Origin: Bradyrhizobium sp. CB82
Lineage (GTDB): Bacteria > Pseudomonadota > Alphaproteobacteria > Rhizobiales > Xanthobacteraceae
DNA length: 64,000 nt
Assembly (NCBI RefSeq): GCF_029714405.1
Contig: NZ_CP121651.1
Coordinates: 620,001-684,000, forward strand
Reading direction: 5' to 3'
Shown: positions 1-8,618 of the stretch, piece after piece
Numbering within the stretch: position 1 is the stretch's first letter
Layout: each line of letters starts with the position of its first letter
Made by a program: the position numbers and the translations under genes
Notes under the pieces: model-generated
What the model saw: only the letters and a program-made list of their open reading frames with translations
The model's database searches: none
Told to the model about the DNA's origin: nothing

Positions 1-1
1 C

Positions 2-172
2 CCATGCTCGCTCGGCCACATCTTTATGCTGGCGCCGAACGGCGAGTGCGTCGCACGCGTCAAATCATGCGCTGGTCCGACCTGCACAAACGTTGCCCTC
101 GATGGAACAGGACGTATGTTGATGATGACAGAATCCTCAAGCGGGTCGGTATTAGCGGCAGCTCTGGGCTAG
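2..172 (+). CDS. SMP-30/gluconolactonase C-terminal fragment (5' end outside window)
   Basis: An open frame enters from the left edge and stops at 170-172. Its 56 codons read like the last blades of an SMP-30/gluconolactonase beta-propeller: SLGHIFMLAPNGECVARV, then KSCAGPTCTNVAL and TESSSGSVLAA, which matches the family pattern of a Cys-Ala-Gly turn, TN(V/L)A(F/Y) and TES-TG-IL. Family members hydrolyse sugar lactones or related esters. The start lies outside the window, so intactness cannot be judged. Expected residues such as an aromatic after the TNVA turn look eroded, so it may be a relic. Confidence 0.45.
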   Translation, partial: PCSLGHIFMLAPNGECVARVKSCAGPTCTNVALDGTGRMLMMTESSSGSVLAAALG

Positions 173-517
173 TGCTGGTCGATGCCGCCCGTCAGAGGAG
201 TGGCATAACCACGCGCTCTTAGCATCCGGTGGGTCAATGAGCGATCCTCGACATCATCATTTACAAGTTACTGAGGCTTCAAACAAATGAGTAGCGGCTG
301 CTCGGCGGGTTCGCGGTGCTTACAAGCTCGACATGTGCGGGGCAGACCGTGTGCGCCAATCGGATTCGAGAGCGACACAACGACTGTCCGCTTGCATGGA
401 GCTGATCGCCGTGCCTATGCATGCGGGTGCTCCGCTTCTATCACTCTTAGAACATGCTTCAACGAATGTCGCTGGAGCTGTCGCCGCGCCGGATAACGCT
501 CCGCGAACTGGCCACCT
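173..517. other. No gene recognised
   Basis: The short frames here have no family signature and no convincing ribosome-binding site. I see no repeat, tRNA or terminator. It separates the SMP-30 fragment from the 3' end of the MarR gene. Confidence 0.5.
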
Positions 518-1006
518 TTAAAGCGGCAGCATTCGGTTCAAGAGGTCGAGCAATGTGCGCTGCTCGGCCTCGGTGAGCGGAGCCAGCATCTTCCGATTAT
601 AGGGCTCCGTCAGCCTTGCCCCGTCCTGAATGAGCTTCGCGCCTTTCGGCGTGAGCACGAGCTCGACGGCTCGGCGATCGGACTTCGAGCGGTTGCGCTT
701 GATGAAGCCGGACGACTCCAGCTCGTTCAGGATCTTGATCAGGTTCGGCAGGCGCAGCCGGAGCAGGCTGGCGAGGCTGCTCGGCGGCACGCCGGGATTG
801 TCGCGAATGATGGCGAAGATCGCGTAGGTTGCCGGCGTCAGCCCCAGTGCGGCGAACTCCTCATAGAAGCCTTCGAAGAACTTCAGCTGCGCGAGGCGCA
901 GCATGAAGCCGGGTGTGCGCTGAAGCGCATTCAGATCCAGCGTTTTCTCCTGCTGTTCAGCAGATTTGGCGCCGGATTTCGGGGTCTTCGGGCTCATGAT
1001 TTGCAT
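518..1006 (-). CDS. MarR-family transcriptional regulator
   Basis: A 162-residue protein of typical MarR length. The winged-helix core is clear: PSSLASLLRLRLPNLIKILNELESSG is the recognition region, followed by the wing IKRNRSKSDRRAVELVLTPKG and a C-terminal dimerisation helix. MarR proteins are usually repressors released by small aromatic ligands. It is divergent from the binding protein-P450 pair at 1095-3493, with an AT-rich palindrome between them, so it probably controls that pair and itself. The basic N-terminus (about 25 residues) is poorly conserved; a start at the second Met (997) is possible. The family is clear and the ligand unknown. Confidence 0.85.
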   Translation of the reverse strand: MQIMSPKTPKSGAKSAEQQEKTLDLNALQRTPGFMLRLAQLKFFEGFYEEFAALGLTPATYAIFAIIRDNPGVPPSSLASLLRLRLPNLIKILNELESSGFIKRNRSKSDRRAVELVLTPKGAKLIQDGARLTEPYNRKMLAPLTEAEQRTLLDLLNRMLPL

Positions 1007-1036
1007 CCAAAGCGGGCCGAATTGACACTCTCAAAA

Positions 1037-1057
1037 ATAGCTATAAAATATAACTAT
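1037..1057. promoter_or_regulatory. Probable MarR operator
   Basis: A 21-bp AT-rich inverted repeat, ATAGcTATA-aaa-TATAaCTAT, with one mismatched pair. It lies in the 88-bp gap between the MarR start and the divergent binding-protein start, in otherwise GC-rich DNA. Size and placement fit a MarR dimer site; binding itself is inferred. Confidence 0.45.
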
Positions 1058-1094
1058 TATGAAGCGGCACCAAGACCGCCATGGGAGGGACACA

Positions 1095-2312
1095 ATGAAC
1101 AGCAAATTCCTGCATAAATTGTGCATGCTGGCGGCAATGCTGACCACCGCACCGGGCTTCGCCCAGGACGCTGTGAAGATCGGCATCCTCAACGACCAAT
1201 CCGGTCCGTTCGCGAGCTATCAGGGCATCGGCTCGGTCGTCGCCGCCAAGATGGCGGTCGAGGATTACGGCGGGAAGGCTGCCGGCAAGCCGGTCGAGGT
1301 CGTCGCGGCCGACCATCAGAACAAGACCGATATCGGGATCGGCATCGCCCGGCGCTGGTACGAGAACGAGAGCGTCGATGCGATCTTCGACATTCCGAAC
1401 TCGTCGATCGCGCTCGCGGTGGCCGGCATGAGCGCCGAGAAGAACAAGGTCTTCGTCGGATCGGGCGCCGGCACGGTGCTGCTTACCGGCGAGAAGTGCA
1501 CGCCGAACACGGTGCACTGGACCTACGACACCTATGCCTATGGCCGCGGCCTCGGCAAGGCGATCGTGCAGCAGGGCGGCAAGAAGTGGTTCTTCATCAC
1601 CGCCGACTATGCCTTTGGCCATGATCTGGAGAAGCAGGCCGCGGAGGCCGTGAAGGCGTCCGGCGGCGAGGTGCTCGGCAGCGTGCGGCATCCGCTGGGA
1701 ACGGCCGACTACGCCTCCTTCCTGCTCCAGGCCCAGGCATCTGGCGCGAACGTCGTCGGCTTCGCCAATGCCGGCGACGACACCATCACCTCGATGAAGC
1801 AAGCCGCCGAGTTCGGGCTGACCAGGGATCACAAGCTGGTCGGATTGATCCTGGGCATGAACGGCCTTCCCGCGCTTGGGCTGAAATTTGCGCAAGGCGC
1901 GCAGATCATGAATCCGTTCTACTGGGATCTCAATGACGGCACGCGGGGTTTCGCAAAACGCTTTGTCGAGCGCATTCCATCGAAAGCCTATCCGAACGAT
2001 ATGCAGGCCGGTGTCTATGCTTCGGTCATCCACTATCTCAAGGCGGTCGACAAGGTCGGCAGCGCCAAGGATGGCAAGGCCGTCGTCACTGCGATGAAGG
2101 AGATGCCCACCGACGATCCGCTTTTCGGCAGGGGCTATATCCGCAAGGACGGGCGCAAGATCCACTCGCTCTACCTGCTCCAGGTCAAGTCGCCCGAGGA
2201 ATCGGCGGCGAACTGGGATCTGCTGAAGGTCGTCGCTACGATCAAGGGCGAGGAGGCATTCCGTGCAGAGAGTGAAGGCCAGTGCCCTCTTAGCAAGCCA
2301 CAGCGGAGCTGA
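1095..2312 (+). CDS. ABC transporter periplasmic binding protein, branched-chain/aromatic type
   Basis: A 405-residue Peripla_BP_6 (type I) binding protein. The start at 1095 is chosen because GGGAGGGA lies just upstream and the product begins with a signal peptide (MNSKFLHKLCMLAAMLTTAP, cleavage after GFAQ). The mature domain opens VKIGILNDQSGPFASYQG and carries the ADHQNK and HPLGTADYASFLLQAQ signatures. Family members capture amino acids or aromatic acids in the periplasm. No permease or ATPase gene is nearby. The stop is 2 bp before the P450 start, so the two are surely co-transcribed. It is clearly paralogous to the binding protein at 22395-23606. Confidence 0.9.
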   Translation: MNSKFLHKLCMLAAMLTTAPGFAQDAVKIGILNDQSGPFASYQGIGSVVAAKMAVEDYGGKAAGKPVEVVAADHQNKTDIGIGIARRWYENESVDAIFDIPNSSIALAVAGMSAEKNKVFVGSGAGTVLLTGEKCTPNTVHWTYDTYAYGRGLGKAIVQQGGKKWFFITADYAFGHDLEKQAAEAVKASGGEVLGSVRHPLGTADYASFLLQAQASGANVVGFANAGDDTITSMKQAAEFGLTRDHKLVGLILGMNGLPALGLKFAQGAQIMNPFYWDLNDGTRGFAKRFVERIPSKAYPNDMQAGVYASVIHYLKAVDKVGSAKDGKAVVTAMKEMPTDDPLFGRGYIRKDGRKIHSLYLLQVKSPEESAANWDLLKVVATIKGEEAFRAESEGQCPLSKPQRS

Positions 2313-2314
2313 CC

Positions 2315-3493
2315 ATGAACGGCATTGCCTCCAGCGCGGTCGACCCGTTTGCGCCCGACTTCCTGATGGATCCCTATCCTGCCTATGCGGCGCTGCGCGC
2401 ACTCGGGCCTGTGTTCGAATTGGAGCGTTACGGCGTGTGGGCGATGGCCGGCTATGCCGAGGTCGAGCCGGCGCTGAAGGACTGGAAGACGTTCATCAGC
2501 GGCGAGGGCGTCGGGCTCCACGGGATGAACCCGGCGCTGCCGAAACCCCTGACGCTCCAGATCGATCCGCCCGACCACGACAAGGGCCGGCGGGTCCTCG
2601 GCCGCACGCTGTCGCCGGGCGTCGCAAGGAAGCTGCGCGAGACGTTTCAGCGTGAGGCCGAGAAGAAGGTCTCGGAGCTGATCGACAAGGGCACATTCGA
2701 CGCCGTCGCCGATCTTGCGGAAGCCTATCCGATGAAAGTGTTTCCGGACGCGATCGGCATCCGGCCCGACGGCCGCGAGAAGCTCCTGGCCTGGAGCACG
2801 TTCGTGTTCAACAGCTTCGGCCCGGAGAACGAGATCCTGGCGGCTTCACGGCAGGAAGGTCTCGCGGCGCAGAGCTGGATCATGGAATGTTGCGCGCGGG
2901 ATGCGCTGCGACCCGACAGCCTCGGCATGATGATCTACGGGGCGGCCGACGAGGGCGAGATCACCGAGCATGAAGCGACGCATCTGGTGCGGCCGTTCCT
3001 CACCGCAGGAGTCGACACCACCGTCAACGGCATCGGCAACACCCTGCTCGCGCTCGCCACCCATCCGGACGAGTATCGCAAGCTCCACCAGAAGCCGGAG
3101 CTGGCGCGCAACGCATTCGAGGAAGGCCTGCGCTACGATTCACCGGTGCAGACGTTCTTTCGCACCACCTCGCGCGAGGTCGAGATCGGCGGCGGCGTAA
3201 TTCCCGCCCACTGCAAGGTGCTGCTGTTCATGGCCTCAGCCAATCGCGATCCCGCACGGTGGGACAGGGCCGACCGCTTCAACGTCGAACGTGCTGCGAC
3301 CGGGCATGTCGGCTTCGGCGCCGGCATCCACGCCTGTGTCGGCCAGATGATCGCCCGCCTGGAGGGCGAACTGATCTTCGGCGAGCTTGCGAGGCGCGTG
3401 AAGACCATCGAGCTGACGGCCGAGCCGAAACGCAGGCTCAACAATTCCCTGCGTGGCCTCGAGAGTATGTTAGTGCGGCTGACGGCTGCGTAG
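2315..3493 (+). CDS. Cytochrome P450, CYP199-like
   Basis: A 392-residue soluble bacterial P450. The I-helix oxygen-activating motif is AGVDTTVNG (near residue 232), the K-helix ExxR is EGLR (near 270), and the heme loop is FGAGIHACVGQ with the cysteine near 341. The stretch SPVQTFFRTTSREVEIGG and the tail RRLNNSLRGLESM closely resemble the P450 at 23993-25201, which looks like CYP199A. CYP199A enzymes oxidise para-substituted benzoates, so a similar aromatic acid is a reasonable guess. It is translationally coupled to the preceding binding protein. It has no adjacent ferredoxin and may share the one at 23657. Confidence 0.92.
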   Translation: MNGIASSAVDPFAPDFLMDPYPAYAALRALGPVFELERYGVWAMAGYAEVEPALKDWKTFISGEGVGLHGMNPALPKPLTLQIDPPDHDKGRRVLGRTLSPGVARKLRETFQREAEKKVSELIDKGTFDAVADLAEAYPMKVFPDAIGIRPDGREKLLAWSTFVFNSFGPENEILAASRQEGLAAQSWIMECCARDALRPDSLGMMIYGAADEGEITEHEATHLVRPFLTAGVDTTVNGIGNTLLALATHPDEYRKLHQKPELARNAFEEGLRYDSPVQTFFRTTSREVEIGGGVIPAHCKVLLFMASANRDPARWDRADRFNVERAATGHVGFGAGIHACVGQMIARLEGELIFGELARRVKTIELTAEPKRRLNNSLRGLESMLVRLTAA

Positions 3494-3800
3494 TTCCGGC
3501 CAGGCTTTCGCGCACGACCGCAGTTCCCGATAGGTGAGTTGCACTAGGGGCATAGTGGCCCCGAACTCGCATAACCTGCGAAGGCGACATCAAATGCTCT
3601 TCCACACCGGGCTCGTAAGAATGGAGCACAATTCTAGCTCTCGAGCTTGACCATGTACTGCATGATGCTGTTCTTCGTCTCGTATAGTTTACATCGTTAA
3701 ACAAACCGAACGTCCCGATGAAAGTTCGGAAAAGCGCGGTTGCGGTTGGGGCTACTGCGGTAGGCGCCCAGCCGACGCCACAACCCAGAGGAGACGCAGG
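3494..3800. other. Intergenic region with two small inverted repeats
   Basis: No gene is seen. GGGGC-N6-GCCCC at 3547-3562 could be a weak terminator after the P450. GTTTA-N6-TAAAC at 3687-3702 lies in an AT-richer stretch about 100 bp before the acyl-CoA synthetase and could be an operator. A consensus AGAGGAG ribosome-binding site sits at 3787-3793. Confidence 0.4.
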
Positions 3801-5675
3801 GTGCAGTTCGACTTTCCGTTTCGGACCTTGTCCGACGTCAAGCGCTTCGAGACCGAGAAGACCTTCGAGGAACGGTGCCCATGGCGCAGCGTGTACGACG
3901 TCTTCTCGTACGGCGCTGAGCGGCTCGGCAATGCCCCTGCCCTCACCTTAATTTTGACGGGCGAGGAAGACGAATCGCCGAAAAACGTCTCCTATCGCGA
4001 ACTACTCGCAGGAATCACGCGCGCAGCCAATTTCTTCCATGACGTCGCGGGTCCAGGTGCCGGCGTCGGTCTCATGCTTCCCCATCTTCCGGAGACCCAG
4101 TTCGCCCTCTGGGGAGCCGAAACCGTCGGCTATGCTCTACCAGTCAATGTTCTGCTGCAAACCGCTCACATCGCAAATCTTCTTCGCGCCGCCGGGGTAA
4201 GTGTCCTTGTAGCCCTCGGTCCTTCTCCTCAATCGGACATCTGGGAGAAGGCTGTCGCGGTCAGCAAGCTCCTTCCGGAGTTGAGGCTCATACAGGTCGC
4301 TCCAGGTGGTCCTGCGCAGGGGGGCGCGTCGCATTTCGCCGAGTTAATCGCGCGCCACTCCGGCAGCAGCCTGGATTTTGAGAAGCCGCGATCCGGCGAC
4401 GACGTCGCGGCCTATTTTCACACTGGTGGCACTACAGGCGCGCCGAAGCTGGCGGCGCACACGCATCGCAACCAGATCGTCGCATCGTTCGGAGGTGCTG
4501 CGATGCTGCAGTACTCGAAGGCCGATGTGATGACCCACGGCCTGCCGCTGTTTCATGTTGCGGGAACCATCGCCTCGGGTCTCGCCTTTTTCATGGCCGG
4601 AGGCCGGATATTGGTTCTATCGCCCGCCGGCTTCCGCAATCCTCGCATGATTCAGAACTTCTGGAAGATCAGCCAGCGTTACGGCGCCACGATATTGGGT
4701 GGCGTACCTACGGTACTCGCCGCGCTCCTTGATGTCCCTCTCGATGGCGCGGACCTTTCGCGGGCTCGTTTGGCGATCACCGGCGGGTCATCATCCCCGA
4801 ACGCGATGATAGAGCGATTCGAGCACAAGACCGGCCTCAAGGTCCACGAGATATTCGGGATGACGGAATGTGGCGGCCTGGCCGCGATTGCGCCCGCAGC
4901 AGCCGACCCCGCCATCGGGTCCGTCGGATTCCGCTTGCCATACACCTCCATTTCGGTACGCAAGTTGCTGGGGAACGGTTCGCTTGGCCAGGAATGCTCA
5001 ACAGGCGAAGTAGGCGTGCTCACCATTGTCGGCCCAAACGTGTCGCCGGGATACAAAGGAATTCAGGACGACGACACGATCCGTGATGGCGTCTTGAGCA
5101 GCGGAGATCTCGCCTACTCGGATGGGGAAGGACGTATCTACATCGCTGGACGGGCCAAGGACCTGATCATCCGGAGCGGTCACAACATCGACCCTCAGAC
5201 GATCGAGGAAGCAGTTTCGCGGCATCCCGCGGTGCAGCTTGCCGCGGCCGTGGGGCAACCCGACAGGTACGCGGGCGAGCTCCCTGTCTGCTACGTCAGC
5301 ATCAAACCTGGCATGAAGGCGACCACAGAAGAGCTGCGGACGTTCGCTGAGCCGCTCATCCCGGAGCGTCCCGCGTGGCCCAAACGCTATTATATCATCG
5401 ACGCGATTCCCGTGACCGGAGTGGGCAAGATCTTCAAGCCGGCACTGCGAATTGATTCCGTACGACGGTTCGTCACAGAGGCAATCGACGCAGCGGTCGG
5501 GCGGGATGTTTCCGTGGCGGTCTCGGCCGGCGGCAAGCTTGGCACGACCGTCAATGTCGCCGCTCCTGCATTGGACGATGCTCTACGCCAGAGGCTCGTC
5601 GACATCCTGGAGGGTTACAGCTTCGACTACACGATTTCGGCTTCGCCGGACGCAGAGCGTCGCAATCCAAGCTGA
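3801..5675 (+). CDS. Acyl-CoA synthetase, AMP-forming (ANL superfamily)
   Basis: A 624-residue adenylate-forming enzyme that should activate a fatty or aromatic acid to its CoA thioester via an acyl-AMP. Visible motifs are the phosphate loop YFHTGGTTGAPKLAAHTH (near residue 205), the adenine motif EIFGMTECGG (near 350), the hinge GDLAYSDGEGRIYIAGRAKD with the RSGHNIDP loop (near 440) and the C-terminal catalytic lysine in TGVGKIFKP (near 538). The start is GTG at 3801, 7 bp after AGAGGAG. A roughly 50-residue extension follows the catalytic lysine domain. Benzoate-type and fatty-acid ligases cannot be separated by eye. Confidence 0.9.
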   Translation: MQFDFPFRTLSDVKRFETEKTFEERCPWRSVYDVFSYGAERLGNAPALTLILTGEEDESPKNVSYRELLAGITRAANFFHDVAGPGAGVGLMLPHLPETQFALWGAETVGYALPVNVLLQTAHIANLLRAAGVSVLVALGPSPQSDIWEKAVAVSKLLPELRLIQVAPGGPAQGGASHFAELIARHSGSSLDFEKPRSGDDVAAYFHTGGTTGAPKLAAHTHRNQIVASFGGAAMLQYSKADVMTHGLPLFHVAGTIASGLAFFMAGGRILVLSPAGFRNPRMIQNFWKISQRYGATILGGVPTVLAALLDVPLDGADLSRARLAITGGSSSPNAMIERFEHKTGLKVHEIFGMTECGGLAAIAPAAADPAIGSVGFRLPYTSISVRKLLGNGSLGQECSTGEVGVLTIVGPNVSPGYKGIQDDDTIRDGVLSSGDLAYSDGEGRIYIAGRAKDLIIRSGHNIDPQTIEEAVSRHPAVQLAAAVGQPDRYAGELPVCYVSIKPGMKATTEELRTFAEPLIPERPAWPKRYYIIDAIPVTGVGKIFKPALRIDSVRRFVTEAIDAAVGRDVSVAVSAGGKLGTTVNVAAPALDDALRQRLVDILEGYSFDYTISASPDAERRNPS

Positions 5676-5738
5676 TCGGCAAATCCTTTACCCATCCGAA
5701 ACGCACAACGCAACCGATCGACTCGGAGACGCCTCTTC

Positions 5739-5978
5739 ATGTCCACGCAGCAAACCACCGATGTTTCCATCAACTTCACCTCGCCCGAGAGCGCGGGCAT
5801 GTCGGGCGCGCGGCTGCTTCGATCGCGCGTCACTTCGTCGGGGCCTTCCTTGGCGTCCCCGGCACGGGTTCCGCTGGCACCTCGCGGAGAACGGCGTGCC
5901 GCTGGGTGCAATGATCGACGTGTTTTCCGATGCGATCGCAGCGTCGACGATCGCGCACTCGCGCCGGTCGCGGCCTGA
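5739..5978 (+). pseudogene. Possible decayed reading frame
   Basis: ATG at 5739 opens MSTQQTTDVSINFTSPESAG, which looks protein-like. The sense then seems to move between frames (RHFVGAFLGVPGTG, then ENGVPLGAMIDVFSDAIAAS). Frame-hopping of plausible sequence over 240 bp suggests a small gene broken by indels. I do not recognise the family. It sits between the acyl-CoA synthetase and the convergent LysR gene. Confidence 0.2.
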
Positions 5979-5988
5979 GAGCGCGAGA

Positions 5989-6885
5989 CTATGGCTTGCG
6001 CTGCCGCCGCGTGACGTCTTGTGCGATCTTCAGGAAATTGAACAAATGCGGCATCCGGTTGTCGCGCCGGTAGTTCAGCGACAGCGCGGTCCCTGGATTA
6101 TGTCCCTCATAGGCGCGGTAGGCGACGCCGGGGCGTTCCGCCTCCGAGACCGATTTCGGCACCAGCGAGATGCCGACGCCGACCGAGACCAGGCTGATCG
6201 CAGTCTGATAGTCCTGGGCTAGCACCTGCGATTTTGGAATGAAGCCCTCTTCCAGGCAGATGTTGAGGATGTAGTCGGCGAAGCTCGGGCGCGGCTTGCG
6301 CGGGTAGAGGATGAATGTCTCGGCCTTCAGCGCCGACAACCTCGTGACCGGCTGTTCGAGCAAAGGCGAGGTGTCGGACAGCGCAAGGATCAACGGCTCG
6401 TGCAGCAGCGGCTCCGACTTCAACTCCTCGTCGTCGAGCGAGGGGCGGGCGATGGCGATATCGATCTCGCGCTGGATCACCGCGCGTTTCTGCTCGGCGT
6501 TGTTCATCGCCGACAGCGCGAGTTCGACGTCGGGATAGGCGGAGCGAAACGCCTTGATCACATTGGGCAGCACGCCATAGGTCGCCGATCCGACGAAGGC
6601 GACGCGCAGATGTCCCGAAAAGCCTTCTCCGATCCGCTTGATCTCGCGATGCGTTCGGTCGAGTCGCTCCAGCACGTCGCGAGCACGCTCCAGAAGCACG
6701 CTGCCGGCCTGGGTCAGCCGGATCTGGCTTCGGCTCCGGTCGATCAGCATGACGCCGAGATCGCTCTCGAGTTGCGCTATCTGCCGGCTGAGCGGCGGCT
6801 GCGCGATCGCGAGCCGCGAGGCGGCACGGCCGAAATGCAGTTCCTCTGCGACCGCAACGAAATAGACCAGTCGCCTGAGGTCCAT
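5989..6885 (-). CDS. LysR-family regulator, CatR/BenM-like
   Basis: A 298-residue LysR protein from the ATG at 6885 (a GTG at 6906 would add 7 residues). The N-terminal HTH (MDLRRLVYFVAVAEELHFGRAA, then QPPLSRQIAQLESDLG) is of the type found in catabolic LysR proteins such as CatR/BenM. The inducer domain has GVGISLVPKS near residue 230. Those proteins respond to cis,cis-muconate or benzoate, and catB lies upstream on the same strand, so control of the cat genes is likely. A 16-bp perfect palindrome lies at 6930-6945, just upstream. Confidence 0.85.
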   Translation of the reverse strand: MDLRRLVYFVAVAEELHFGRAASRLAIAQPPLSRQIAQLESDLGVMLIDRSRSQIRLTQAGSVLLERARDVLERLDRTHREIKRIGEGFSGHLRVAFVGSATYGVLPNVIKAFRSAYPDVELALSAMNNAEQKRAVIQREIDIAIARPSLDDEELKSEPLLHEPLILALSDTSPLLEQPVTRLSALKAETFILYPRKPRPSFADYILNICLEEGFIPKSQVLAQDYQTAISLVSVGVGISLVPKSVSEAERPGVAYRAYEGHNPGTALSLNYRRDNRMPHLFNFLKIAQDVTRRQRKP

Positions 6886-6929
6886 GACGTCGTCGCGGTC
6901 GGTCACGGTCAGCCGGACGCTTGTTCGCG

Positions 6930-6945
6930 CGCTTCCGCGGAAGCG
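6930..6945. promoter_or_regulatory. Perfect 16-bp palindrome upstream of LysR
   Basis: CGCTTCCG followed directly by CGGAAGCG, 45 bp upstream of the LysR start. It could be an autoregulatory site or part of a hairpin. No function can be assigned from sequence alone. Confidence 0.3.
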
Positions 6946-7080
6946 GCCGGGAGGTCCTGCCGGGTTTGGTATCGCGTGGTCATCAGCGCATGATCAGGAC
7001 GATGGTTCCAGCGTAAAGACTGGGCGTAGGTCCCCGGGTTGTCAATTGTCCGCGGGAACGACGCCGCCTGCCTAGGCCGT

Positions 7081-7266
7081 CTACTCATGGCCGCCTTTAC
7101 CTTCCAAAACTATTGTGGCCATTAACAGTGTGACCCCGATGGCGGGGACAACGATCCAGAAGGTCTCATTCCTTGTTTCGAACCGCTCACAGGCGATATG
7201 ATACAGCCGCGCCCGCAGCATCTTCATCGCGTTCGAGGTAAATCCGCGCGCATTTCCGGACCGCAC
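7081..7266 (-). CDS. Possible small membrane protein
   Basis: A 61-codon frame ending ETFWIVVPAIGVTLLMATIVLEGKGGHE, which contains one convincing transmembrane segment of about 18 residues. An internal Met (MKMLRARLYH) would give a shorter protein. It overlaps the small frame at 7187-7339 in another register, so at most one may be real, or they form an overlapping pair. Function unknown. Confidence 0.25.
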   Translation of the reverse strand: MRSGNARGFTSNAMKMLRARLYHIACERFETRNETFWIVVPAIGVTLLMATIVLEGKGGHE

Positions 7267-7339
7267 GCTCGTCGAACGTCCACATTAGCTGATCAACGGC
7301 ATTCCTCTGGTCGATCATAGGATTTCTGTTTGTCCACAT
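7187..7339 (-). CDS. Possible small soluble protein
   Basis: A 50-codon frame (MWTNRNPMIDQRNAVDQLMW...) with a charged, helix-like C-terminus KCARIYLERDEDAAGA. Composition is protein-like and resembles short conserved proteins of rhizobia, but I cannot name a family. It lies between catB and the LysR gene on the same strand. Confidence 0.3.
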   Translation of the reverse strand: MWTNRNPMIDQRNAVDQLMWTFDERAVRKCARIYLERDEDAAGAAVSYRL

Positions 7340-7373
7340 GATACCGAGGTCGGCGCCTTTATGAGTAGACGCC

Positions 7374-8552
7374 CTAGTCCTTCCGGGCGAAGGCGCGGAT
7401 CTTGTCCTCATCGACCTCGACGCCGAGACCTGGACCATCGGGAACGCAGATCTCGAACTCCTCGAATCTGATCGGGTTGACGACCAAGTCCTCCACGAGG
7501 ATCCGCGGACCGAAATGCTCGGTGCCCCATTCGAGCTTGGGCAGGGTGGCGAATGCGGCGAGATGCGCAGCGGCGCCGATGCTGCTCTCAAGCAGGCAGC
7601 CACCATAGAGCTCGAGGCCGTGCGCGCGGGCGACCGCAGCGGCGCACTTCATCTCAAACAGGCCGCCGCTCTTCACGAGCTTCAGCGAGTAGACGCTGCC
7701 GCAGCCCATCGTGCCTGCGCGGGCGATCTCTTCCTTGGTGAAGGCCGCTTCGTCGACCAGCAGCGGGATGGACGTGCGGGCCGCGACGCGCGCCATGGCG
7801 TCCAACTGCAGCGCCGACACCGGTTGTTCGATCAGGGCAACATCCAATTCCTCCAGCACGGGCATGAAGCGGATGCATTCGGCCTCGGTCCAGCCCTGGT
7901 TAACATCGACGATCAGGCGGACCTCGTCGCCGAGGCCCGCGCGCAGCGCCTGCAGCCGCTTCAGATCGGCTTGTGGCCGGTTGAAGCCGAACTTGATCTT
8001 GAACTGGCGGTGTTCGCGGCGCCGCAGCTTCTCCCTAGCTTCCTCGACCTCCTGGCCGCTGTCGCCCGAGGCCAGCGCCCAGATCACCTCGATGCGTTCG
8101 TGTACTGCTCCACCGAGCAACGCGCTGGCGGGCAGGCCGAGTGTCTTGCCCGCGGCGTCGAGCAGGGCGGACTCGATCGCGCCCTTGGCCGCGAAATTGC
8201 GGGTCGCGGCTTTGCCCATGCGGAGCGCATTGGCCTCGAAGCCGAGGGCAGGCTGCCCGAGCAGCGCCGGCCCCAGATAATTCGTGACCGCGGCCTCGAT
8301 CGACTCCACGCTCTCCTCGGCCCAGCGCGGCCCGCCGAGCGTCGAGGCTTCGCCAATGCCCGTCACGCCGTTGTCGAGCAGGACGCGCACCAGCACGTAG
8401 CCCTGATGCGTGACTTCCGTGTTCGAGAGCTTGTGCCGACGGCGGGTCGGCGCCTCCACGATGGTGGCGCGGATGCTGCGGATCGCGGTGTCCTTTGTGT
8501 GAGCCTGCACTCGCTCCACAGGCTCGGCGATTTCGATCACGGCACGACTCAT
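7374..8552 (-). CDS. catB: Muconate cycloisomerase
   Basis: A 392-residue enolase-superfamily enzyme of the muconate-lactonising group. It converts cis,cis-muconate to muconolactone in the catechol branch of the beta-ketoadipate pathway. Visible features are the capping domain with IRATIVEAPTRRRHKLS, the KxK catalytic lysine motif (FKIKFG), the metal ligands D in LIVDVNQGW, E in ALIEQPV and D in PLLVDEA, the second lysine in YSLKLVKSGG and the barrel-end GTEHFGP. GAGGATAT precedes the ATG. It follows the intradiol dioxygenase by 66 bp, with a strong hairpin between. Confidence 0.88.
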   Translation of the reverse strand: MSRAVIEIAEPVERVQAHTKDTAIRSIRATIVEAPTRRRHKLSNTEVTHQGYVLVRVLLDNGVTGIGEASTLGGPRWAEESVESIEAAVTNYLGPALLGQPALGFEANALRMGKAATRNFAAKGAIESALLDAAGKTLGLPASALLGGAVHERIEVIWALASGDSGQEVEEAREKLRRREHRQFKIKFGFNRPQADLKRLQALRAGLGDEVRLIVDVNQGWTEAECIRFMPVLEELDVALIEQPVSALQLDAMARVAARTSIPLLVDEAAFTKEEIARAGTMGCGSVYSLKLVKSGGLFEMKCAAAVARAHGLELYGGCLLESSIGAAAHLAAFATLPKLEWGTEHFGPRILVEDLVVNPIRFEEFEICVPDGPGLGVEVDEDKIRAFARKD

Positions 8553-8580
8553 ATATCCTCGCAGGTCAGTTCAGAATGAG

Positions 8581-8606
8581 CCTGCCAGGCCGGGGGGCCT
8601 GGCAGG
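8581..8606 (-). terminator. Strong hairpin between dioxygenase and catB
   Basis: CCTGCCAGGCC, a 4-base GGGG loop, then GGCCTGGCAGG: an 11-bp perfect GC-rich stem in the 66-bp gap. There is no U-tract, so it is more likely a processing or mRNA-stability element, or a partial attenuator setting the catA:catB ratio, than a full terminator. Confidence 0.5.
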
Positions 8607-8618
8607 ACATCACGGGTA

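Noticed and set aside
1041..2402. A 453-codon minus-strand open frame
   Set aside because: Antisense of the first binding protein, and it would cover the MarR operator.
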